Below, in pieces: positions 57,815 to 64,000 of a stretch of 64,000 nucleotides of DNA; the first letter of the stretch is position 1, and each line of letters begins with the position of its first letter. The DNA is taken from contig OZ253476.1 of NCBI GenBank assembly GCA_965261795.1, positions 3,410,001-3,474,000 on the forward strand. The letters run 5' to 3'. The stretch comes from CBDCFV01 sp965261795 (GTDB lineage Bacteria > Chloroflexota > Dehalococcoidia > Lucifugimonadales > UBA3495). The notes beneath the pieces were generated by a model. That model was given only the letters and a program-made list of their open reading frames with translations, ran no database searches and was not told the DNA's origin. The position numbers and the translations under genes are program-made.

Positions 57815-58502
57815 TAAACGACAGCGCGCCCAACAATCCACCGGAGAGCGGTCTCAACGTCGCAGGAACCAGGACGGGGAGGGTGGACGCGGCGGCAGAC
57901 AGCGAACAGGCGGCGCAGCCGTGGAAGAGGCCCCCCACGCCGGGGAACCACTGCCCTCTCCTCGGATGCTGGATCTTTACCGCAACGAGATTGTTCCCAG
58001 CATGATGCGGGAGTTCGGCTTCTTCAATCCTATGGAAGTGCCGCGCATTCAAAAGATTGTTGTGAATATAGGGCTTGGGGAAGCCCTTACCAACGGTCGT
58101 GCAATGGAGAGCGCCACCCGTGATCTGGCGACGATTACAGGCCAGAAGCCCATCATTACGCGGGCCCGGAAGGCCATAGCCGGATTTAAAATCCGCGAAG
58201 GCAACCCCATCGGCACCTGCGTGACCCTTCGCGGCGCGAGGATGTACCATTTCCTGGACCGGTTGATCAATATGTCCCTGCCTCGTATACGGGACTTCCG
58301 AGGCATGCCCAGGCGGGGCTTCGATGGCCGAGGCAACTTCTCTCTCGGTATCCGTGAGCAGATTATCTTCCCCGAGATCGACTACAACCAGATTGACCGG
58401 ATCCGCGGGTTGCAAATTACCATCACTACGACGGCCCAAACGGATGCTTTGGCAACCCGCTTGCTGGAGTTGTACGGCTTCCCCTTCGTCCGCGAGGTAT
58501 AA
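57804..58502 (+). CDS. rplE: 50S ribosomal protein uL5 with N-terminal extension
   Basis: 232 residues. A normal uL5 begins at about M55 (MLDLYRNEIVPSMMREFGFFNP); the preceding 54 residues are Arg/Gln/Gly-rich and look disordered. ATG 57804 has AAGAAGTG before it, while the internal ATG 57966 has no visible ribosome site, so the extension is probably made. The core has KIVVNIGLGEALTN and DFRGMPRRGFDGRGNFSLGI. Confidence 0.94.
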   Translation: MQDNKRQRAQQSTGERSQRRRNQDGEGGRGGRQRTGGAAVEEAPHAGEPLPSPRMLDLYRNEIVPSMMREFGFFNPMEVPRIQKIVVNIGLGEALTNGRAMESATRDLATITGQKPIITRARKAIAGFKIREGNPIGTCVTLRGARMYHFLDRLINMSLPRIRDFRGMPRRGFDGRGNFSLGIREQIIFPEIDYNQIDRIRGLQITITTTAQTDALATRLLELYGFPFVREV

Positions 58503-58513
58503 AAGGAGACCCA

Positions 58514-58699
58514 ATGGCCAAAACTTCCAAGGTCCAAAAATGGCTGAGAACGCCCAAGTTCCCTGTGCGCTGGCACAGCCGTTGTAACCGGTGCACCAGG
58601 CCGAGGGCTTATATAAGATACTTCGGCATTTGTCGCATATGTTTCCGGGAATTGGCGCTGAACGGGGAGCTGCCCGGTGTGCGCAAAGCCAGTTGGTAG
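58514..58699 (+). CDS. rpsN: 30S ribosomal protein uS14, zinc type
   Basis: 61 residues with CNRC and CRIC, the two Cys pairs of the zinc-binding C+ form. This form is the usual one in Gram-positives and Chloroflexota. Confidence 0.97.
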   Translation: MAKTSKVQKWLRTPKFPVRWHSRCNRCTRPRAYIRYFGICRICFRELALNGELPGVRKASW

Positions 58700-58720
58700 A
58701 GAGCCAGGAGGGATAGAGTC

Positions 58721-59119
58721 TTGCCGGTAACCGATCCTGTGGCGGATATGTTGACGCGTATCAGGAACGCTATACAAGTCCGCCATGAACAAGTTATGAT
58801 GCCCCACTCCAAGATGAAGCTAGCTGTGGCCAGGATTCTGAAAGAAGAAGGGTACATCCGGGATTTCGATATACCCAGGGGGCAAGCCCACCCCACGCTG
58901 CGGGTCCATCTGGCCTACCGCGAGCGGAGAGAGCCTGCCATCAGGGGATTGAAACGAGTCAGCAAGCCGGGGTTGCGCGTTTACGTAGGAAAGGGTGAAA
59001 TACCCAGGGTCTACGGCGGCTTGGGTGTGGCAATCCTTTCCACTTCAGAGGGTGTAATGGCCGGCCGCCAAGCGTGGCGCCGCGGTATCGGCGGGGAGTT
59101 GCTCTGTTATGTCTGGTAA
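58721..59119 (+). CDS. rpsH: 30S ribosomal protein uS8
   Basis: TTG 58721 follows AGGAGG by 9 bases. 132 residues: DPVADMLTRIRNAIQVRHEQVMMPHSKMKLAVARILKEEGYI and the end ILSTSEGVMAGRQAWRRGIGGELLCYVW are typical. Overlaps rplF by 11 bases. Confidence 0.97.
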   Translation: MPVTDPVADMLTRIRNAIQVRHEQVMMPHSKMKLAVARILKEEGYIRDFDIPRGQAHPTLRVHLAYRERREPAIRGLKRVSKPGLRVYVGKGEIPRVYGGLGVAILSTSEGVMAGRQAWRRGIGGELLCYVW

Positions 59120-59699
59120 CGCAGTGGTCAACGGTCAGTCGCAAGGGCGGACGCTTTCGCGCATCGGTCGCAAGTCTATTCCTATACCCGCCGGGGTGGA
59201 CGTACAAGTAAGCTACGGAGAGGTCACACTGAAGGGCCCGCAGGGCACGATGACCCAGACCTACCACCCCGACGTGAAAGTAGCAGTGGAAGATGGCGCC
59301 GTCATTGTAGAGCGATTTTCCGAGCGAAAGTTCCACCACGCTTTACATGGCCTGACACGAAGTCTCATAGCCAACGCGGTCCAAGGTGTGTCGGAAGGGT
59401 ACACCCGGACATTGGAGTTGATGGGAGTAGGCTACAGAGTCCAACAAGCAGGCGACGGCATCGTCTTGTTCGTTGGATACAGCCACCAAGTGGAGATGCA
59501 CCCGCCGGACGGAGTGACCATGGAGGTCGAGGGAAACAACCGGGTGCACATCCGGGGGATAGACAAGCAGAAAGTGGGGAACCTGGCCGCCAAGGTGCGC
59601 AAGGTCCGCCCGCCCAATGCGTATAAAGAAAAAGGAATCCGCTACCAAGGCGAGGTCCTGCACTTCAAGCCAGGAAAGGCAGCGGCCAGGAAGGCTTAG
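59109..59699 (+). CDS. rplF: 50S ribosomal protein uL6
   Basis: 196 residues. SRIGRKSIPIPAGVDVQVSYGEVTLKGPQG and the second domain end RKVRPPNAYKEKGIRYQGE are typical. A shortish Arg/Gln-rich lead of about 15 residues precedes the first domain. Confidence 0.97.
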   Translation: MSGNAVVNGQSQGRTLSRIGRKSIPIPAGVDVQVSYGEVTLKGPQGTMTQTYHPDVKVAVEDGAVIVERFSERKFHHALHGLTRSLIANAVQGVSEGYTRTLELMGVGYRVQQAGDGIVLFVGYSHQVEMHPPDGVTMEVEGNNRVHIRGIDKQKVGNLAAKVRKVRPPNAYKEKGIRYQGEVLHFKPGKAAARKA

Positions 59700-59753
59700 G
59701 CCCGTTACCGTTATTATTGACTTTTTGTAATAGAGACTGGAGAGAGCGACCAA

Positions 59754-60122
59754 GTGGCTAAGGACAAGAACGCAAGAAAATTGAGGCTGGTGCGCCATGC
59801 CCGGGTCCGTAACCGGGTTACGGGCACCACGGAACGTCCCAGGTTATGCGTGTTTCGCAGCCTGCGGCACATTTACGCGCAAGTGATTGACGACACGGTG
59901 GGTCACACGCTGGTTTCCGCTTCAAGTGATGAGGCGGAGGTGCAGAATACCGGGGAGACGAAGCCCAAGGTATCAGCGTCGGAAGCGGTGGGCAAGCTGG
60001 TGGCGCAAAGGGCGCAATCCAAGGGTATCACTCAAGTAGTTTTCGACCGGGGCGGGTACAAATACCACGGCCGGGTGAAGGCACTGGCGGAAGCGAGCCG
60101 TCAAGGCGGCTTGCAGTTCTAG
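59754..60122 (+). CDS. rplR: 50S ribosomal protein uL18
   Basis: GTG start with GGAGAG before it; 122 residues. RLCVFRSLRHIYAQVIDDTVGHTLVSASS and FDRGGYKYHGRVKALAEASRQGGL are diagnostic. Binds 5S rRNA. Confidence 0.97.
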   Translation: MAKDKNARKLRLVRHARVRNRVTGTTERPRLCVFRSLRHIYAQVIDDTVGHTLVSASSDEAEVQNTGETKPKVSASEAVGKLVAQRAQSKGITQVVFDRGGYKYHGRVKALAEASRQGGLQF

Positions 60123-60182
60123 CCGGTATTCATGCAGATATAGCTGCCCAGTTCGGACGATATAAAGGAGAGAACTCCCTCT

Positions 60183-60722
60183 ATGGTTACCGCAATGAAT
60201 CGGCCCAGGGCCCCTCGTTTCCGGGAAGAAGACACCGGTGGTTTTACCGAGCGGGTGGTGCTGACCCGTAGAATCGCGAAAGTAGTCAAGGGAGGCAGAC
60301 GGCTCCGGTTCAACGCGTTGGTCGTGGTGGGCAACGGTGAGGGCCAGGTTGGCGCGGGACTGGGCAAAGCCTTGGTTATCCCCGATGCCGTGCGCAAAGG
60401 GAACGCGGTAGCGCGCCGCAACTTGGTTACGGTGCCGATAAAAAACGGCACTATCCCTCAGCAAATCACATTGAAGCGTGGAGCTACTATCGTGGTGATA
60501 AAGCCTGCTCGCGAGGGTACCGGCGTTATTGCCGCCGGCGCGATGCGGGCTATTCTTGAACTGGGCGGTGTAAAAGACGTGGTAGGCAAGTCTCTCGGCT
60601 CCCGTAATCCTATCAACATAGTTCACGCGACTTTGGATGCGCTCCGGGAACTGCGCGATCCCGAGGTGGAACGCGCTCGACGGTTAACTCCATTCCCTCC
60701 TCCTACTCGCCAAGGAAGATAA
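60183..60722 (+). CDS. rpsE: 30S ribosomal protein uS5
   Basis: 179 residues. FTERVVLTRRIAKVVKGGRRLRFNALVVVGNGEGQVGAGLGKA and AMRAILELGGVKDVVGKSLGSRNPINIVHATLDAL are typical. ATG 60195 is an alternative start. Confidence 0.98.
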   Translation: MVTAMNRPRAPRFREEDTGGFTERVVLTRRIAKVVKGGRRLRFNALVVVGNGEGQVGAGLGKALVIPDAVRKGNAVARRNLVTVPIKNGTIPQQITLKRGATIVVIKPAREGTGVIAAGAMRAILELGGVKDVVGKSLGSRNPINIVHATLDALRELRDPEVERARRLTPFPPPTRQGR

Positions 60723-60759
60723 CTCCGGTATCCGGTCTAAGGACGTACAAGGTAAATAA

Positions 60760-60948
60760 ATGGCCCAACTACAGATTACTTGGATAAAAAGTTGCATCGG
60801 ACGCCCCCAGAACCAGCGGAGAATCATTCAGTCCTTGGGGTTGCGAAGGTTGCACCACTCGGTGGTCCATGCTGATACGCCCTCTATAAGAGGAATGATC
60901 AACAAGGTAAGTCACTTGGTGGCAGTGAAAAAGCTGGAAACCGGCTGA
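60760..60948 (+). CDS. rpmD: 50S ribosomal protein uL30
   Basis: 62 residues: LQITWIKSCIGRPQNQRRIIQSLGLRRLHHSVVHADTPSIRGMINKVSHLV, the whole family domain. The 88-base gap to rplO is the longest in this part of the run. Confidence 0.97.
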   Translation: MAQLQITWIKSCIGRPQNQRRIIQSLGLRRLHHSVVHADTPSIRGMINKVSHLVAVKKLETG

Positions 60949-61036
60949 AGCATTTACAAGCGAACGATGGGTCCGCAGGCCAAGTGACCGAAGAATTCAA
61001 TTAACTTTGTGCCATTGAGGCACGAGGCGCATTATT

Positions 61037-61480
61037 ATGATGGAACACCAACTGGCTCCCCACCCGGGGGCCAGAAAGAATAGAAAACGTGTAGGGCGCG
61101 GAGATTCCGCCGGTCAGGGCAGCACTGCCGGTCGCGGTATGAAGGGACAGAAGTCCCGCTCTGGCCCCGGACCGCGACCCGGTTTCGAGGGTGGCCAATT
61201 GCCGTTGATCAAGGGCTTGCCCATGAAACGGGGCTTCAACAATAAGTTCAAGACCTACTACTCCTTGATCAAACTGGAAGACTTGGACCGGTTTGATGCT
61301 GGAGAGCATGTCACCCCGGAGGCGTTGCTGCAACTGGGGTACTTAAGGAACCTGAACCGGCCAATCAAGATATTAGGTGGTGGCGAAATCACCAAACCCC
61401 TCACCGTGGCGGCGCACCGGTTTACTCGTTCGGCTCGGGAGAAAATAGAGGCGGCACAGGGTAGGGTGGAGGAGCTGTAG
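61037..61480 (+). CDS. rplO: 50S ribosomal protein uL15
   Basis: 147 residues. APHPGARKNRKRVGRGDSAGQGSTAGRGMKGQKSRSG and GFEGGQLPLIKGLPMKRGF are diagnostic. A second ATG (61040) is an equivalent start. Confidence 0.97.
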   Translation: MMEHQLAPHPGARKNRKRVGRGDSAGQGSTAGRGMKGQKSRSGPGPRPGFEGGQLPLIKGLPMKRGFNNKFKTYYSLIKLEDLDRFDAGEHVTPEALLQLGYLRNLNRPIKILGGGEITKPLTVAAHRFTRSAREKIEAAQGRVEEL

Positions 61481-61485
61481 TCTCG

Positions 61486-62814
61486 ATGCTATCGGCGGAA
61501 GCCCAGGAGGGACGCCTTCCAAGGTTACTCCAAGCAGCCATAGACGCGTTCAGTTTACCGGACCTGCGGGCGAAAATTCTGTTCACGTTGGCCTTGTTGG
61601 CTATCTACAGGTTCGCGGCCCACATACCCATGCCAGGTATCGACCAGGCGCAGCTTGCGAACTTGTTCGAAGCCAACCCACTTCTAGGATTCCTTGACCT
61701 GTTCAGTGGGGGCGCCCTGCGACGGATGAGTATCGTGGCGTTGGGCGTCTTCCCCTACATTACGGCATCCATTGTAATGCAGTTGCTGACCCCGGTGATC
61801 CCCAATCTCCAGGAGATGGCACGGGAAGGGGAGTCGGGGCGGGCCAAGATCAACCGCATAACACACTGGCTGACGGTGCCCATAGCGTTGGCGCAAGGCT
61901 ATGGGCAATTGGTCCTGTTGCAACGGAGCAATGTATTGCCGTCGATGGGTTTTAGCGCCGAGGCCCTGCTTCCCACCATAGCGGCGTTGCTGTCCATCGT
62001 GGCCGGCACCATGTTCCTAGTCTGGCTGGGCGAGTTAATCACCGAGCGCGGCATCGGGAACGGTATTTCGTTGATAATCTTCGCCGGCATCGTCGCCGGG
62101 TTCCCAGGCTTGTTGAGCCAGGGCTTCCTGGACCGGGACAACGTGCTTGGCGTAGGCTTCTTTGCGATGATAGGCCTCGTGATTATCGCCTTGATCGTAA
62201 TGTTCAACGAGGCCCACAGGCGCATCCCGGTGCAGTACGGCCGCAGCATCTTTCGGGGAGGCAGGATGTACCGGCAGAGCGGGGCGACTTATCTGCCCTT
62301 GCGCATAAATTCCGCGGGTATGATTCCGCTTATCTTCGCATTTTCCATTGTCATTCTTCCCGGCACTATTGCCACTTACTTCGCCACTAGCTCCGGCGTC
62401 GTCGGTGATGCCGCGCGTTTCTTCGCTGACCTGGTGGTGCCTACATCCCCGCTGTACTGGGTAATGGTGTTCATCCTGGTCGTGATTTTCACCTTCTTTT
62501 ACACCTTGGTGGTGTTCAACCAGCAGAACTTGGCGGAAAACCTGCAACGCAATGGCGGGTTCGTTCTGGGTATACGCCCAGGCAGACCCACCCAGGAGTA
62601 TCTCAACCGAGTCATAGTGCGGATTACCATGGGTGGAGCTCTCTTCTTGGGGTTTATCGCCATCGTCCCGTACATAGCATCGTTGATAACCGGCGTGCAA
62701 GCCATATCCCTGAGCAGCACCAGCCTTCTGATCATGGTGGGCGTGGGACTGGACACCTTGCGGCAGTTGGAGGCCCAACTGATGATGCGCAACTACGAAG
62801 GATTTTTGAGGTAG
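61486..62814 (+). CDS. secY: Preprotein translocase subunit SecY
   Basis: 442 residues with about ten membrane helices: ILFTLALLAIYRFAAHIPMPGID, GALRRMSIVALGVFPYITASIVMQLL (plug region), EAHRRIPVQYG and the C-terminal cytoplasmic loop NGGFVLGIRPGRPTQEYL. GGAGGAG before the ATG. Channel of the Sec translocon; partner genes are elsewhere. Confidence 0.98.
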   Translation: MLSAEAQEGRLPRLLQAAIDAFSLPDLRAKILFTLALLAIYRFAAHIPMPGIDQAQLANLFEANPLLGFLDLFSGGALRRMSIVALGVFPYITASIVMQLLTPVIPNLQEMAREGESGRAKINRITHWLTVPIALAQGYGQLVLLQRSNVLPSMGFSAEALLPTIAALLSIVAGTMFLVWLGELITERGIGNGISLIIFAGIVAGFPGLLSQGFLDRDNVLGVGFFAMIGLVIIALIVMFNEAHRRIPVQYGRSIFRGGRMYRQSGATYLPLRINSAGMIPLIFAFSIVILPGTIATYFATSSGVVGDAARFFADLVVPTSPLYWVMVFILVVIFTFFYTLVVFNQQNLAENLQRNGGFVLGIRPGRPTQEYLNRVIVRITMGGALFLGFIAIVPYIASLITGVQAISLSSTSLLIMVGVGLDTLRQLEAQLMMRNYEGFLR

Positions 62815-62820
62815 ACCGGG

Positions 62821-63516
62821 TTGACTCGAGGTTTGCGATTGGTCCTTTTCGGGCCGCCGGGGGCGGGTAAGGGTACGCAGGCCCAGCTATTAACGCAACG
62901 GCTCAACTTGGTCCAGATCAGTTCTGGTGACCTTTTTCGACACCACTTAGGGGCTGGAACGCCCTTGGGACTGAGGGCCGCGGAGTACATGAATCAAGGG
63001 TTGTTGGTCCCTGACGAAGTCACCATCGACATTATTTTGGACAGAGTGTTGTCACTGGAATCACAGGAAGGGTTCATTCTGGACGGGTTCCCCCGTAACC
63101 AGAATCAAGCAGAAGCTTTGGAAGAAGCCCTGCACCGGAGGTCGCGGGGACTGGACAAAGTAGTGTCCATGGATGTACCGGAAGCGGAGTTGCTAAGACG
63201 CTTGGGAGGGCGGTTTGTGTGCCGTGAATGCCAGGCCCCGCACACCATTTCGCCCGTGGACGACACCCAGGAACCCCAGGAGCAGACTCTCAAGTGTAAG
63301 CGGTGCGGCGGCGAGCTTTACCAGCGGGCCGATGACAACCCGGACGCCGTAAAAAAACGCATAGAGGTCTATTACTCGGAAACCTTCCCTGTCCTGGACT
63401 TTTATCGGGAGCGAGGAATCCTGGTGGAGGTTCCCGGAGTAGATACGGTGGACAAGATCAACCAATACATTATGGCCGAGTTAGGAGAGGAAGCCGAGGC
63501 GGATATAGGGCGATAA
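62821..63516 (+). CDS. adk: Adenylate kinase, zinc-lid type
   Basis: TTG start, 3 codons after secY. 231 residues: P-loop GPPGAGKGTQ at 11-20, SSGDLFRHHLG, and DGFPRNQNQAEALE. The lid has two Cys pairs (CREC and CKRC) that bind zinc. Converts AMP and ATP to 2 ADP. Confidence 0.96.
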   Translation: MTRGLRLVLFGPPGAGKGTQAQLLTQRLNLVQISSGDLFRHHLGAGTPLGLRAAEYMNQGLLVPDEVTIDIILDRVLSLESQEGFILDGFPRNQNQAEALEEALHRRSRGLDKVVSMDVPEAELLRRLGGRFVCRECQAPHTISPVDDTQEPQEQTLKCKRCGGELYQRADDNPDAVKKRIEVYYSETFPVLDFYRERGILVEVPGVDTVDKINQYIMAELGEEAEADIGR

Positions 63517-63606
63517 CACAGCCAATCCCGTCCGACTGGTATAGTGGTAAGCTACGCTGGGAAGTGCAGCTTTCCAAGAAACCCGATTCAAGGTAGAATA
63601 GGACAA

Positions 63607-64000
63607 ATGAACCAAGGCAGAAAAAAGGGCACCGCCTCCAACTCGGCGTCTCCGTACACGGGAGGGATAACTATCAAGTCCTCTCAAGAGATGGACGCGA
63701 TGCGCCGTGCCGGAGCGGTTGTGGGGGCAACCCTGGCCTTGCTGAGACAGTCAATCGAGCCCGGAATGACCACTAAGGACCTGGACAGCATCGCCTACAA
63801 GGAAATCACCCGCCACGGCGCAAAGCCCACCTTCAAAGGCTACCGGGGGTTCCCGGCCAGTATATGCACATCGGTTAACGAAGAGATCGTCCATGGGATT
63901 CCCGGCAAAAGAAGGCTAAAAGAGGGCGACATCGTCAAGATGGATGTGGGGGCCACGATCGACGGCTTCATCGGAGACGCGGCGATTTCAATCGCAGCGG
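63607..64000 (+). CDS. map: Methionine aminopeptidase type I, cut by window end
   Basis: The frame is open from ATG 63607 to the last base, 131 residues seen. Typical MAP-I: TIKSSQEMDAMRRAGAVVGATL, GAKPTFKGYRGFPASICTSVNEEIVHGIPG (with the first catalytic His), and the metal aspartate in KMDVGATIDGF plus GDAA. The first 27 residues are a polar lead; ATG 63688 would give a shorter start. The metal-binding His and Glu of the second half lie beyond the window. Confidence 0.95.
   Translation, partial: MNQGRKKGTASNSASPYTGGITIKSSQEMDAMRRAGAVVGATLALLRQSIEPGMTTKDLDSIAYKEITRHGAKPTFKGYRGFPASICTSVNEEIVHGIPGKRRLKEGDIVKMDVGATIDGFIGDAAISIAA

Noticed and set aside
63535..63600. tRNA-like stretch (TGGTATAGTGGTAAGC, GATTCAAG)
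   Set aside because: It resembles a D-arm and a T-loop, but the acceptor, anticodon and T stems do not pair, so it is not a tRNA gene.

Overview
The window reads as one contiguous piece of a GC-rich bacterial chromosome. Operons led by Shine-Dalgarno sites, a zinc-type uS14, the CbtB-CbtA cobalt pair, a fused gamma-delta 2-oxoacid:ferredoxin oxidoreductase and a selenoprotein of the CTP-synthase-like amidotransferase family together suggest a Chloroflexota (Dehalococcoidia or SAR202-like) genome. That placement is an inference from gene content; no 16S gene is present.

Region 1-5 kb is accessory. It holds a HEPN/nucleotidyltransferase toxin-antitoxin pair cut by the window start, and an Hsp70-like ATPase translationally coupled to a large protein with a GrpE-like C-terminus whose N-terminal part lies in another frame. 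A small inverted-repeat element with a 9-bp direct repeat follows. Region 5-9.3 kb is a three-gene ferredoxin oxidoreductase operon (gamma-delta, alpha, beta) behind a GntR/FCD regulator; alpha-subunit residues point to oxalate as the substrate. Region 9.4-12 kb is the NfeD/slipin membrane pair ending in a strong terminator.

Region 12-22.9 kb is mixed metabolism: DUF429, MeaB, an AT-rich stretch with DnaA-box-like sites, a cysteinyl-tRNA synthetase fused to a family 2 glycosyltransferase, a frameshifted cyclophilin-like gene, a glycine-oxidase-like flavoprotein, FmdB, DUF971, the selenoprotein with its SECIS hairpin, a sulfoacetaldehyde acetyltransferase-like ThDP enzyme and an enoyl-CoA hydratase. 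Region 23-30.4 kb is a histidine operon (HisRS-like, hisG, hisD, hisC, hisB) interleaved with a phospholipase C-like gene and a Uma2 nuclease gene. Region 30.4-39.4 kb is accessory again: Fic, two short-chain dehydrogenases (one catalytically degenerate), BirA, a MazF-like toxin with an unfamiliar partner, GlyRS, a repeat-rich coiled-coil protein with a nuclease-like end, and a DM13 membrane protein.

Region 39.4-48.4 kb handles cobalt and cobalamin: CbiE, CobN and a small unknown gene, then a cobalamin riboswitch with a terminator in front of cbtB-cbtA, followed by a ChlI/ChlD-type chelatase subunit. From 48.6 kb to the end, one plus-strand run joins the str, S10 and spc operons: rpsL, rpsG, fusA, rpsJ through rplO, secY, adk and the start of map. 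There is no tuf between fusA and rpsJ.

A family of short interspersed elements, with a GGATTCCCGC/GCGGGAAT palindrome and TA-ended inverted termini, is scattered over the first 34 kb. Its ends supply or touch the stop codons of several genes and probably supply the start codon of nfeD.
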